DNA of 64,000 nt from Weissella coleopterorum (lineage in GTDB: Bacteria; Bacillota; Bacilli; Lactobacillales; Lactobacillaceae): contig NZ_CP049888.1 of assembly GCF_011304355.1 (NCBI RefSeq), positions 310,001-374,000 on the forward strand, written 5' to 3'. Positions 24,631 to 33,865 of the stretch are shown one piece after another. The notes below the pieces were generated by a model. The model was given only the letters and a program-made list of their open reading frames with translations, ran no database searches and had not been told where the DNA came from. Within the stretch, counting starts at the first letter, position 1; each line of letters opens with the position of its first letter. The translations under genes and the position numbers were made by a program.

Positions 24631-25431
24631 TTAAATATAGTGAATGACTACGTTCCCAAGATACACGCGCCCACGGATGACTAATTGAGGACCGTCAGCT
24701 TGACGCCGAATACCACGTTCATCTAATGCCGATAGGAAAGAATTGAGTTCATTGGTGATTTGCCAATTACCAGGAAGATATAGATTCACGCTGCCTAATG
24801 AATTATCCAGGATTAATTCAATTTGGTCGACATTGGCGAGTTGATCAAAGTAGACCTTGGTATCTCCCATATAATTATGTAAATTAATCTTGTTTACATT
24901 GGGTTCTTGTAGATACCGAATATTATTGCCCATGGTTGTTGTAATATTGATGGTCGTTGAACCAGAATCTGTAGTACCTTCCTCGAATTCAGCGGAAGCA
25001 TTCGTTGAATTTGAGGCTTGATCGGCATGCAAAGGTCGATCTGCGGATTGATCAAAAGAGTGGTGGGGAGAACTGTGATAAAATTGATCAGTTTGAACTT
25101 GGTGCCAATCATAATGATACCAACGGTTTCTAGAACCGAAAATCAACTTTAAACCGATGAGCAAGAGCAGTGCAACACCAATGATGGTCCAAGGCATTAA
25201 TGCCTGAATTCCTAATTGACGATTGAATAACATGGCTAATCCAGTGAGAGTAATTATACTTCCTCCGATCGACCGATACATGAGGTTTGACACTAAAAGA
25301 GCAATTAAAATAATAGCGAAGGTTACGGTCACCAAAGGCATCTGGAAACTGAGCCAACCTATTTGGGTCGCAATAAGAAAGGCAGCGGCAATAATAAAGA
25401 AGCTACCCCAGAACCAGTTAGTTTTTTTCAT
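24631..25431 (-). CDS. LiaF-like cell envelope stress membrane protein
   Basis: 266 residues from ATG 25431, which overlaps the LytTR stop by 4 bases (ATGA). Four membrane segments fill residues 5-105. A polar, Ser/His/Asp-rich linker follows (about 110-165), then a C-terminal domain of beta strands (INLHNYMGDTKVYFDQL, IELILDNSLGSVNLYLP) like the LiaF/VraT C-terminus. Those proteins restrain cell-wall stress signalling by two-component systems. Here the partner is a LytTR DNA-binding protein instead of LiaRS. The pair is common in lactobacilli as a small regulator-membrane module. No kinase is encoded beside it. Confidence 0.75.
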   Translation of the reverse strand: MKKTNWFWGSFFIIAAAFLIATQIGWLSFQMPLVTVTFAIILIALLVSNLMYRSIGGSIITLTGLAMLFNRQLGIQALMPWTIIGVALLLLIGLKLIFGSRNRWYHYDWHQVQTDQFYHSSPHHSFDQSADRPLHADQASNSTNASAEFEEGTTDSGSTTINITTTMGNNIRYLQEPNVNKINLHNYMGDTKVYFDQLANVDQIELILDNSLGSVNLYLPGNWQITNELNSFLSALDERGIRRQADGPQLVIRGRVYLGNVVIHYI

Positions 25432-25886
25432 GATAATTTTCTCCAATCTTGTAAGCGGGCCTCTAAAGCTTTGTGATATCGACGTGAGGCGTAAATTTGT
25501 TTATGTGAGTTCTGAAATTGAATGAGGGTATTTGAGATTGATTTGGTTAAAGCTTGAATCTTAGTTACGTTGACAATTCCAGCTTTAGAAATTCGAATAA
25601 ATTGTGGTGGTAAGGTAGCTTCTAATGTATAGAGCCGTTGATGCGTGGCAAAACTTTGCTTGACTGTATGAGCCCAAACTTGACGTTCATCAGTTTCAAA
25701 AAAGATAATTTGATCGAGTGGTAATTCAAATTTGGTTTGGTGTTGATAAAGAGTGATTTGTTTGACAGGTTGATTTCCAGTGCTTAACTGTTCTTTGAGC
25801 GCATTAACTTCTGCTGATGCGGCCGGTGCACGAATGATTACCTCTGGGGCTGTTAAACTGGGATCAATTTCTAACGTGATTTTCAT
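25428..25886 (-). CDS. LytTR-domain DNA-binding transcriptional regulator
   Basis: 152 residues from ATG 25886, preferred over an upstream start at 25904 because AAAGGA is placed properly. Residues 1-45 are a short N-terminal region. The remaining hundred residues form a LytTR domain: LDQIIFFETDERQVWAHT, ATLPPQFIRISKAGIVNVTKI and NSHKQIYASRRYHKALEARL. There is no receiver domain, so it is not an ordinary response regulator. It likely binds its own promoter and is controlled by the coupled membrane protein (inference from the LytTR/inhibitor systems). It is first gene of a two-gene operon. Confidence 0.85.
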   Translation of the reverse strand: MKITLEIDPSLTAPEVIIRAPAASAEVNALKEQLSTGNQPVKQITLYQHQTKFELPLDQIIFFETDERQVWAHTVKQSFATHQRLYTLEATLPPQFIRISKAGIVNVTKIQALTKSISNTLIQFQNSHKQIYASRRYHKALEARLQDWRKLS

Positions 25887-25904
25887 ATGCCTGAATCCTT
25901 TCAT

Positions 25905-26193
25905 TTAGTAGTACACCATAAATATGGTCGGGCGTAAATTGATTTTGACTAACCGGTTAAATCTCATGAGTGAGTGGGTGCCAGCTTACTTTAAGTAAAT
26001 GGTCTAGATATTTTAATACCAATCGATGTGAGCTTTTTTAACATAATTATTTCATATCACAGTTTGGTTTGTTATAATTTTCTAGTTTGGAAAGCTGATT
26101 ATTACGATTAATTAGCTCGTTGAGTGGTGGTGATGAGCTATCGCAGCATGTTTTTTTAGATCAAATATAAATAAATTAGGGGTAGGATACAGA
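25905..26193. other. Divergent intergenic region with extended -10 promoter for the amino acid permease
   Basis: It carries an extended -10 box TGTTATAAT (26070-26078) with TTTCAT near 26050 as a weak -35. A TAGCTC/GAGCTA hairpin (26111-26116 and 26133-26138) precedes a run of T at about 26149-26156 and may attenuate the permease transcript. Confidence 0.45.
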
Positions 26194-27525
26194 ATGAGTG
26201 AGCAAACAGAATTAAAGCGAACGATGACTTTGATCCCAGCGATTTCCACCGTGATGGGAACGGTAATTGGTGCGGGAGTATTTTTTAAAGCTTCCGGGGT
26301 AGCGTTAGCGACTGAAAATGCTAACATGTCAATTTTAGTTTGGGTATTAGGGGGACTGATTAGTTTAGCGGCCGGATTAACCGGGGCGGAATTAGCGGCT
26401 GCAATTCCTGAAACTGGTGGGATGTTAGTTTACATCGAACGCGCGTACGGTAAGTTATTAAGTTACCTGTTAGGTTGGGCTCAAGTGATCGTATATTTTC
26501 CCGCCAGTATTGCCGCGAAAGGTATTATCTTTGGAACTCAAGTGGTGAACTTATTTCATCTATCAGTTAATTATGTGGTGCCAGCTGGAATTGCGGCATT
26601 GATTTCAGTTTTTCTGATTAATTTATTAGGTTCGAAGGTAGCAGGACATTTTCAAGCGATTACATTGTTATTTAAATTAATTCCGCTAGCCCTCATTATT
26701 ATTTTCGGGTTAATGCAACCGGGAGGCGTAGAAGTTAGTTTCTTCCCTATTCATACAGGAGCGCATACAAGTGGTTTCTTAACAGGATTAGGAGCTGGAC
26801 TATTAGCAACCATGTACGCCTATGATGGCTGGATCCATGTTGGAAATATTGCCGGTGAGTTGAAAAACCCATCACGTGATTTACCACGGGCCATTGCCGG
26901 TGGTTTATTGGGAATCATGATCATCTACTTATTAGTGAACTATGTTTTCCTCCATACATTACCAATTCAAGCCATTGCCGGGAATGAAAATGCCGCCATG
27001 GATGTAGCTGAACGAATTTTTGGTAATTTTGGTGGAAAGTTAATTACGATCGGAATCCTGGTTTCTATTTATGGAACTCTGAATGGTTATACAATGACGG
27101 GGATGCGTTTACCATACGCGATGGCACGCGAAAATAATTTACCATTCTCAAAGTACTTAGTTAAATTAAATCGTTATCAGATTCCATATGTGGCAGGTAT
27201 TTTTCAATTAGTGGTCGCGATTGCTCTAATGTTTGTGGGTGGTTTTGACCTTTTGACCGATATGCTGATCTTTGTGATTTGGATGTTCTATACGTTAGTC
27301 TTTGTTGCCGTGATCAAGTTAAGACATTCGGAACCTGATCTCGACCGACCATACAAAGTCCCATTTTATCCTTTGATGCCTATTATTGCGATCTTAGGTG
27401 GCGTCTTTATTTTAGCGATGACGTTATTCTCCAATTTCTGGCTCGCCATGACTGGAATTGGATTAACGGTGTTGGGGCTTCCGGTTTATTTTTGGATGCA
27501 ATATCAAAATCAGAAACAAAATTAG
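26194..27525 (+). CDS. APC superfamily amino acid permease (LAT/SteT-like)
   Basis: 443 residues and twelve membrane segments. The substrate-binding start of helix 1, TVMGTVIGAGVFFKASGVA (about residues 20-38), and the helix 6 region ATMYAYDGWIHVGNIAGELKNPSRDLPRAI follow the APC pattern, closest to the Ser/Thr exchanger group. It imports or exchanges neutral amino acids at the cytoplasmic membrane. GGGGTAGG precedes the ATG, and a terminator follows, so it stands alone. A very similar permease is found at 44594. The precise substrate cannot be predicted. Confidence 0.85.
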   Translation: MSEQTELKRTMTLIPAISTVMGTVIGAGVFFKASGVALATENANMSILVWVLGGLISLAAGLTGAELAAAIPETGGMLVYIERAYGKLLSYLLGWAQVIVYFPASIAAKGIIFGTQVVNLFHLSVNYVVPAGIAALISVFLINLLGSKVAGHFQAITLLFKLIPLALIIIFGLMQPGGVEVSFFPIHTGAHTSGFLTGLGAGLLATMYAYDGWIHVGNIAGELKNPSRDLPRAIAGGLLGIMIIYLLVNYVFLHTLPIQAIAGNENAAMDVAERIFGNFGGKLITIGILVSIYGTLNGYTMTGMRLPYAMARENNLPFSKYLVKLNRYQIPYVAGIFQLVVAIALMFVGGFDLLTDMLIFVIWMFYTLVFVAVIKLRHSEPDLDRPYKVPFYPLMPIIAILGGVFILAMTLFSNFWLAMTGIGLTVLGLPVYFWMQYQNQKQN

Positions 27526-27552
27526 GATAATGTAAATTTTTTTGAACGACGA

Positions 27553-27573
27553 GGGGCGATAGCCCCTTTTTTT
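27553..27573 (+). terminator. Terminator after the APC permease
   Basis: GGGGC (27553-27557) pairs with GCCCC (27562-27566) around GATA, then seven T. Confidence 0.85.
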
Positions 27574-27846
27574 ATGCAATATTTAAAACTATGTTACAAA
27601 GCGCTATTAAATTAATGAGAAGTTGTGTGATTTTATGCAAGTGAATGCATAAAATTAATTCAATTACGTTATGGAAAATAGTATTGCACGTTTGAATGAT
27701 GATCGGGATTGAATAAATGTTAAATATATAAATTAACTAATGACTTATGGGGAAATAGGTATATAATTCTAATGAAGATATTTTTCAATTAGTGAATAAT
27801 ATTAGAATATTTATACACCGTATGCATTAATTATTGGAGAAATAAG

Positions 27847-29271
27847 ATGGAATATAATAAGGCGGAATTGAGTGCTTGTACAAGTATTTTAGTGGGTAAG
27901 AAGGCTACGATTGATGGCTCAACCATGATTGGACGAAACGAAGATGCTCAAGCCTCATGGCCCAAGCATTTTGTAGTGCATCCCCATATAGAACACACCA
28001 CCGCACAAACTTTTGTGTCAAAAGCCAATGGGTTTAAAATGTCTCTGCCACAAGAGCAATTCAAATACACCGCGACACCTGAATGGACTACCAAAGAAGG
28101 CCTTTTTGAAGAAGATGGGTTCAATGAATACGGAGTGGCGATGAGTGCCACCGAAAGTGCGTATGCCAATGAAACTGTATTAGGAGCAGATCCCTTGGTG
28201 GAAGATGGGATTGGCGAAGAAGCAATGGTGACCGTGGTCTTGCCATATGTTAAATCGGCGCGTGACGGGGTTGCCCGCCTAGGGGCGATTGTTGAAGAAT
28301 ATGGAACATGTGAGACGAATGGAATTCTATTTTCCGATGATGATGAAGTTTGGTATATGGAGACGGGAACTGGGCATTATTGGGTTGCACAACGAATTCC
28401 TGATGATAGTTATGCCGTTGTGGCTAATCAATTAGCGATTCAAACAATTGACTTTGCAGATTCTGACAATTTTATGTTCGCTGATCAGATTGCTGAATTT
28501 GTCGAAACGAACCATTTAAATCCGAATCCACAGACTTTTAATTTTCGAAAGATTTTTGGAACACAGACCTTGTCGGATGAACATTATAGTACTCCACGTG
28601 TCTGGTGGGGCCAACAACAATTTTCCGGTTTTACTGATGAATCACCTATGAGTGAAGAGCTAGCTTTTATTAAAAAGGCCAACCGCTTGTTAAGTATTGA
28701 TGATGTCAAAATGTATCTAAGTTCACATTTTGAGAAAACTCCGTATGATCCGATGAATGAGTCATCACAAAACCATCTTTTCCGGCCAATTAGTTTAGCT
28801 AAGACGCAAGAATCACATATCTTACAACATCGGCCTAATTTAGATCCAACAGTAGCTTGTGTTCAATGGATTGCGATGGGTGTTTCAGCGCAGAGCGTCT
28901 ATGTACCATTTTATCTTGGAATTGATGAAACGCCGGAGGCATATCAGCTAGGAACCTTACCGTATGATGGCAACTCTGCTTACTGGGTTTATAAGTTGGT
29001 AAGTGTCTTAGTAGATGGGCATTATAAGGAGTTTGGTAAGCAGCTCCAAGCAACCCAAAAACAAGTTAATATTACCTTGAACAAGGGGTTGCGGGATGCT
29101 GACCAACAGGCCCAATCGTTAGCAGGAGTGGAATTGACCAAGTTCTTAACGCAGACGGGTGTAGCATTATCGAACCAAGCCCTAAGTGCCTACCGGAAGT
29201 TAACGGCTGATATAATTACCGCTTCGACCGATTTTTCGCGGTTGAATTTTAAAACTGATTTAAATTTATAA
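27847..29271 (+). CDS. pepD: C69 family dipeptidase (PepD-type)
   Basis: 474 residues of the N-terminal nucleophile hydrolase family. The nucleophile is C11 in LSACTSILVGKKATIDGSTMIGRNEDAQ after ten residues that are removed on maturation in known PepD enzymes. The rest shows EYGTCETNGILFSDDDEVWYMETGTGHYWVAQRIPD, typical of lactic acid bacteria dipeptidases. It splits dipeptides from imported peptides in the cytoplasm. TTGGAGAAA precedes the ATG, and a -10 box TATAAT lies at 27762-27767. The YjeM-like permease follows 33 bases later, making a peptide/amino-acid operon. Confidence 0.92.
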   Translation: MEYNKAELSACTSILVGKKATIDGSTMIGRNEDAQASWPKHFVVHPHIEHTTAQTFVSKANGFKMSLPQEQFKYTATPEWTTKEGLFEEDGFNEYGVAMSATESAYANETVLGADPLVEDGIGEEAMVTVVLPYVKSARDGVARLGAIVEEYGTCETNGILFSDDDEVWYMETGTGHYWVAQRIPDDSYAVVANQLAIQTIDFADSDNFMFADQIAEFVETNHLNPNPQTFNFRKIFGTQTLSDEHYSTPRVWWGQQQFSGFTDESPMSEELAFIKKANRLLSIDDVKMYLSSHFEKTPYDPMNESSQNHLFRPISLAKTQESHILQHRPNLDPTVACVQWIAMGVSAQSVYVPFYLGIDETPEAYQLGTLPYDGNSAYWVYKLVSVLVDGHYKEFGKQLQATQKQVNITLNKGLRDADQQAQSLAGVELTKFLTQTGVALSNQALSAYRKLTADIITASTDFSRLNFKTDLNL

Positions 29272-29304
29272 TTGATAGAGAGCTTTGAAGGAGTGAATGA
29301 AACT

Positions 29305-30816
29305 ATGAACGACGCTGAGAACGGAAAAACAGGCAAATCGATTAAATTAATGACATTAATTATGATGATCTTTACGACCATCTTTGGGTTTGCCAATACC
29401 CCGATTGCTTTCATGCAAATGGGTTATGCAAGTATTATTTGGTATATTTTTGCGGCGATTTTCTTCTTCTTGCCATTAGGATTTATGATGGCAGAATATG
29501 GATCAGCCTTTAATGAGGCTAAGGGTGGAATCTACTCTTGGATTGAAGGAGCCGTTGGACCTAAGACGGCGTTTATTGGAACCTTTATGTGGTTAGCTTC
29601 TTGGGAAACTTGGCTGGTAGCCACCGCATCTAAAATTTGGATTCCGTTTTCAACCTTTATTAGCGGATCCGATCAAACGCAAACTTGGCACCTTTTCGGG
29701 CTTAATTCGAATCAAGTGATTGGAATATTAGCGGTTTTGCTGATTATTGTGGTTACCTTTTTTGCTTCGAAAGGAATTGATTGGATTTCAAAAATTTCAT
29801 CATTTGGTGGAATTATGATGGTGACAATTAATATTCTCTTTTTCATTTTAAGTATTTTTATTCTTTTGGCGAATGGGTTCCATACAGCTGAACCAGTCCA
29901 TGGTATTTCGACTTTTATCCACAGTGCCAACCCTAGTTTCACATCACCGATTGCGATGCTTAGTTTCGTTGTCTATGCGGTCTTTGCCTACGCTGGGATG
30001 GAGTCAATGGGTGGAATTACTGATAGTATGGAGAATCCCAAACGTGATTTCCCCCGGGGAGTTTTGATTTCAACCGCCATCATTGCTGTTTTATATGCAT
30101 TCTCAATCTTCTTATGGGGGGTCAGCGCGAATTGGTCACAAATTATTGATCAAGGCCATGTTAACTTGGGGAACGTAACCTACGTAATGATGAATAATTT
30201 GGGAAGCACCTTTGGGCATCAAATTGGCTTGAATGCCACGGGCGCAGCCACATTGGGCCAGTGGTTCGCACGTTTTGCGGGCTTTGACATGTTTATTGTT
30301 TACATTGGTTCATTTTTCGTTTTGATTTATTCACCGATTAAAGCCTTTGTCCTAGGAACGCCTAAGGATTTCTGGCCAAAACATGTGACCGAGCTCAATG
30401 CGAAGGGAATGCCCTCAAATGCAATGTGGTATCAAGCACTTTTCGTGATTGTTTTGATTATTGCGATTGCTTTTGGTGGTTCAACCGCCCAAGTTTTCTA
30501 CAATATTTTGACATTGATGGGGAATGTTTCAACGGCTTTGCCTTACTTGTTCTTGGTAGGAGCATATCCTTTCTTCAACCAAAACCAAACCATTGAAAAG
30601 CCGTATGTCTTCTTTAAAAATAAGACAGGTATGTGGATTGTTACGTCGATTTCATTTATTGTATTAGCGCTGAGTGTGTTATTTACTTGTGTGGAACCAA
30701 TTTTGCAACACCAATGGACAGATGCGTTTTGGACGGTATCTGGACCGGTCTTCTTCACTTTGATTGCGGTAATTTTATACCGTCGCTATGAGCGTAAGAA
30801 ACGGCATGAAAATTAA
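29305..30816 (+). CDS. yjeM: YjeM-like glutamate/GABA-type amino acid permease
   Basis: 504 residues from ATG 29305, which has GAAGGAG about 11 bases upstream; the frame stays open to 29272 but has no better start. About twelve membrane segments. Helix 1 carries MMIFTTIFGFANTPIAFMQMGYAS and later GGIYSWIEGAVGPKTAFIGTF, matching the YjeM branch of the glutamate:GABA antiporter family. The family exchanges amino acids; the substrate of YjeM is not established. Downstream of pepD, it may export or import products of dipeptide breakdown (inference). No decarboxylase gene is adjacent. Confidence 0.85.
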   Translation: MNDAENGKTGKSIKLMTLIMMIFTTIFGFANTPIAFMQMGYASIIWYIFAAIFFFLPLGFMMAEYGSAFNEAKGGIYSWIEGAVGPKTAFIGTFMWLASWETWLVATASKIWIPFSTFISGSDQTQTWHLFGLNSNQVIGILAVLLIIVVTFFASKGIDWISKISSFGGIMMVTINILFFILSIFILLANGFHTAEPVHGISTFIHSANPSFTSPIAMLSFVVYAVFAYAGMESMGGITDSMENPKRDFPRGVLISTAIIAVLYAFSIFLWGVSANWSQIIDQGHVNLGNVTYVMMNNLGSTFGHQIGLNATGAATLGQWFARFAGFDMFIVYIGSFFVLIYSPIKAFVLGTPKDFWPKHVTELNAKGMPSNAMWYQALFVIVLIIAIAFGGSTAQVFYNILTLMGNVSTALPYLFLVGAYPFFNQNQTIEKPYVFFKNKTGMWIVTSISFIVLALSVLFTCVEPILQHQWTDAFWTVSGPVFFTLIAVILYRRYERKKRHEN

Positions 30817-30847
30817 AAAACGTAAATTTATTTAAATTTATATTGAA

Positions 30848-30889
30848 GCGGCAGGCCTGGGATCATAAATCTCGGTGTCAGTCGTTTTT
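30848..30889 (+). terminator. Possible weak terminator after the YjeM gene
   Basis: GCGGC (30848-30852) can pair with GTCGT (30881-30885) using G-T pairs, with an inner GGGAT/ATCTC stem, then five T. The pairing is imperfect. Confidence 0.45.
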
Positions 30890-31050
30890 AATTTAATTAT
30901 TTAGATTATATTTATAGTACATTCTAAAATATGTTAAAAACTATGGTGAATTACGGTTGAATTCATGAGGTTTGTCTGCCTTTTTGGAAGCAAATATGGT
31001 ATCTTTAAATTTACGGATAAATATAAAATTAGGACAGAGGTACCCTAGTT

Positions 31051-32403
31051 ATGAAAAATGAAAAGTTAGGCTTTAATAAAGTACTTTTACTAGCTTCGTT
31101 GATCTTTGGGATTTTCTTTGGAGCGGGGAATTTGATATTTCCGATTCATTTGGGACAAGCAGCGGGTGCTAATTGGTTGCCAGCAACGATTGGTTTCGTA
31201 TTAACGGGGACGATCGTACCCTATCTAGCAATGTTGGCAGTCTCGGTGACTAAAAGTGAAGACTTATATGCTTTAGCCCAACCAGTTTCACATTACTTTG
31301 CTTTGTTTATCGTGGTCGCATTTCACTTGGTCATTGGGCCTCTTTTTGCTACGCCCCGCTTGCCGGCGGTCGCTTTTTCTACGGGAATTGCGCCGCTTTT
31401 ACCTGCTAAGTACGCTAGTTTCGGCTTATTGATTTTTACGATCATTTTTTTCGGGTTAGCCTATCTATTAACGGTTAAGGAAGCCGATATTACGGCTTGG
31501 ATCGGCAAATATTTGAATCCACTTTTCTTGATGGGGTTGTTTGCCCTATTTGTGGTCGCGTTTCTATTCCCAATGGGGCATCTAAATCACATTCCAACGG
31601 CGGCCTATCGAACTAGTGCTTTTACAGCTGGTTTCATGGAAGGCTATAACACAATGGATGGAGTTGGCCTGTTAACAGTCGGGGTAACTATTGTCTATGC
31701 GGTGCGTGGTTTAGGCGTACACAATGATAATATTTCTAAAGAAATCGCCAAAGCTGGGGCTTTAAGTGTGATTGTCGAAGCAGTAATCTATATCATCTTG
31801 ATCTTAATGGGCACGATGAGTTTAGGGCAATTAAAGCTTTCGGAAAATGGTGGGATTGCTTTAGCACAAATTATTAGTCATTATGCTGGAAATGCTGGCT
31901 TAATTTTGACCGCCATTTTGGTCACGCTGACCGTCTTTACGACCGCGATGGGGCTATTTCAAGCTTTCGCTCAAGATATGGAAGCTGTCTTTCCAAAGTA
32001 CTCTTACCGATTCTGGTTGCGCGTGATTACGATTGGTTCATTGATCGTGGCCAACCTCGGATTAACGACAATTATTGCTTGGTCCGTTCCGGTGATGATG
32101 ATGTTATATCCTTATGCCTTAGGGATCATTGGCTTAAGTTTATGTAAAAAATATTTTGAAGGCTCACCAGTTGTTTATCGTTGGACAATCGGTTTAATCA
32201 CGATTCCAGCAATCGGTGATATGTTGGCTAATTTACCGGTTTCAAATGCTGGTTTGGATCATCTAGTAGCGGGATACCATCATTTGGTCCCATTTAGTAG
32301 CCAAGGACTGGGTTGGATTCTACCGGGATTCATTGGAGCGTTACTAGGTTATGGTCAATATCGTTTGATTCAAACCAAGATTATGCAAAAGATTGAGAAA
32401 TAA
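31051..32403 (+). CDS. brnQ: Branched-chain amino acid transport system II carrier (BrnQ)
   Basis: 450 residues and twelve membrane segments. The family start GIFFGAGNLIFPIHLGQAAG (about residues 20-39) and the mid-protein FMEGYNTMDGVGLLTVG are diagnostic of BrnQ. It imports leucine, isoleucine and valine with sodium or proton. AGAGG stands about 11 bases before the ATG. Following a dipeptidase and several permeases, it is part of a nitrogen-supply region. The rlmD-like gene begins 29 bases after its stop, so co-transcription is possible. Confidence 0.93.
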   Translation: MKNEKLGFNKVLLLASLIFGIFFGAGNLIFPIHLGQAAGANWLPATIGFVLTGTIVPYLAMLAVSVTKSEDLYALAQPVSHYFALFIVVAFHLVIGPLFATPRLPAVAFSTGIAPLLPAKYASFGLLIFTIIFFGLAYLLTVKEADITAWIGKYLNPLFLMGLFALFVVAFLFPMGHLNHIPTAAYRTSAFTAGFMEGYNTMDGVGLLTVGVTIVYAVRGLGVHNDNISKEIAKAGALSVIVEAVIYIILILMGTMSLGQLKLSENGGIALAQIISHYAGNAGLILTAILVTLTVFTTAMGLFQAFAQDMEAVFPKYSYRFWLRVITIGSLIVANLGLTTIIAWSVPVMMMLYPYALGIIGLSLCKKYFEGSPVVYRWTIGLITIPAIGDMLANLPVSNAGLDHLVAGYHHLVPFSSQGLGWILPGFIGALLGYGQYRLIQTKIMQKIEK

Positions 32404-32432
32404 GCACTAGATTTAAATGGGGGAGGATCGAC

Positions 32433-33812
32433 ATGCCCAGAAATATTCTGCCTGTAAAATTAAATGAAATTAAAGAAGGCGTGGTCACAGACATCTTACA
32501 TAATGGGATGGGCGTGATCATGGTTGATCAACACTATCCAGTAAAGTTAGTGGATGCTTTTTTAGGTGAAAAAATTCGGTGTCGTTTGACCCAGGTTGAT
32601 CGCTTATCGGCATACGGTGAGGTCCTGACGGTTGTAAAACCGTCCGCGGATCGGCAGAATCAAAATAAAGCATATCTGCTTGAAGCGGGGGTGGCGCCGT
32701 ATGTGAACTTAAGTTATTCGGGGCAATTGAAGTTAAAACGGCGACAGGTCGAACAAGCGTTTGCGGCCGTTGATTTAAAGCTCCCTGTGGCAGCCACCAT
32801 TGGAGCAGACCAACCAACGCATTATCGTAATAAGACGGTCGTGCCTTTGAAAAATCAAAATGGGCATCTGACAACTGGTTTCTTTGATCGGAAAAATAAA
32901 GATACCATTGTCCCGATGGATGATTATTATTTGAATGATCCTATCATCGATCAAACGATTGGGATTGTCCGTGATATTTTGGATCAATTTAAGACGCCAA
33001 TTTATAATGATGTCACTAAGCAAGGTGCCATGCGCTATATTATGGTGCGACGCGGATATTATTCGCAGCAAGTCATGGTCGTTTTGGTCAGCCACTTGGC
33101 GCAAATACCAGATGAAGCCGCGATTGCACAAGCCATTGTGGAACAAGTCCCGGCCTTGAAAAGTTTAATCTTAAATCATAATCCACGTCAAACAAGTCAA
33201 CAATTGACCGGTGATAATCGCGTTTTGTGGGGGGATGCAGCTATTCATGACCAATTACTTGGGCATGACTTTGTGATTGGACCAAATTCTTTTTATCAAG
33301 TTAATCCTAAAACGACCGAAGTTCTCTACCAATTGGCCGCACAGATGGGCGAATTGAAAGCAAGTGATCATGCTATTGATGCATACTCGGGGATTGGAAC
33401 GATTGGTCTTTCGATTGCAGATCAAGTTCAGCAAGTTTACGGAGTTGAGGTAGTGGAGCGAGCGGTTGAAGACGCTAAAATAAATATTGCGCAAAATCAA
33501 ATTAAAAATGCGCAATATATTGCAGCTGACGCTCCAGTCCAGATGGAAAAGTGGCGAGATGAAAATTTACCTGCTGATATCATCTTTGTGGATCCGCCAC
33601 GGCGTGGCTTAACGGAAACATTAATGGATGCCATGGTGTATCTTAATCCAGACCGGGTGGTTTATGTTTCATGTAACCCGGTTACGATGGCGCGGGATAT
33701 TAAATATATGACGGAACATGGGTATCAAGTGCAAGGACCGATTCAGCCCCTTGATCAGTTTCCACAGACAGCACACGTTGAATGTGTGGCTTTATTAGTC
33801 AATAAGCATTAA
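32433..33812 (+). CDS. rlmD: 23S rRNA (uracil-C5)-methyltransferase RlmD/RlmCD-type, without iron-sulfur cysteines
   Basis: 459 residues. An N-terminal TRAM domain (about residues 8-65) is followed by the RumA catalytic domain, with the SAM-binding AIDAYSGIGTIGLSIA and catalytic FVDPPRRGLT and VSCNPVTMARD, whose cysteine attacks the uracil. The family iron-sulfur region, normally four cysteines in a CPxFGxCGGCxxQ pattern, reads LEAGVAPYVNLSYSGQLKLK here with no cysteine, as in some lactobacilli. GGGGGAGGATCG before the ATG is an excellent site. A bidirectional terminator follows. Confidence 0.9.
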   Translation: MPRNILPVKLNEIKEGVVTDILHNGMGVIMVDQHYPVKLVDAFLGEKIRCRLTQVDRLSAYGEVLTVVKPSADRQNQNKAYLLEAGVAPYVNLSYSGQLKLKRRQVEQAFAAVDLKLPVAATIGADQPTHYRNKTVVPLKNQNGHLTTGFFDRKNKDTIVPMDDYYLNDPIIDQTIGIVRDILDQFKTPIYNDVTKQGAMRYIMVRRGYYSQQVMVVLVSHLAQIPDEAAIAQAIVEQVPALKSLILNHNPRQTSQQLTGDNRVLWGDAAIHDQLLGHDFVIGPNSFYQVNPKTTEVLYQLAAQMGELKASDHAIDAYSGIGTIGLSIADQVQQVYGVEVVERAVEDAKINIAQNQIKNAQYIAADAPVQMEKWRDENLPADIIFVDPPRRGLTETLMDAMVYLNPDRVVYVSCNPVTMARDIKYMTEHGYQVQGPIQPLDQFPQTAHVECVALLVNKH

Positions 33813-33820
33813 TATCAACT

Positions 33821-33862
33821 AAAAACGCCACCTAGATTTAAAACAATCTAGGTGGCGTTTTT
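33821..33862. terminator. Strong bidirectional terminator between rlmD and the YtqB-like gene
   Basis: An 18-base perfect stem, AAAAACGCCACCTAGATT (33821-33838) with AATCTAGGTGGCGTTTTT (33845-33862), separates convergent genes. Confidence 0.93.
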
Positions 33863-33865
33863 AGT

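Noticed and set aside
32518..33515. Several antisense and out-of-frame open frames over the rlmD gene (86 to 123 codons)
   Set aside because: They sit inside a gene with clear SAM and catalytic motifs and have no translation signals.
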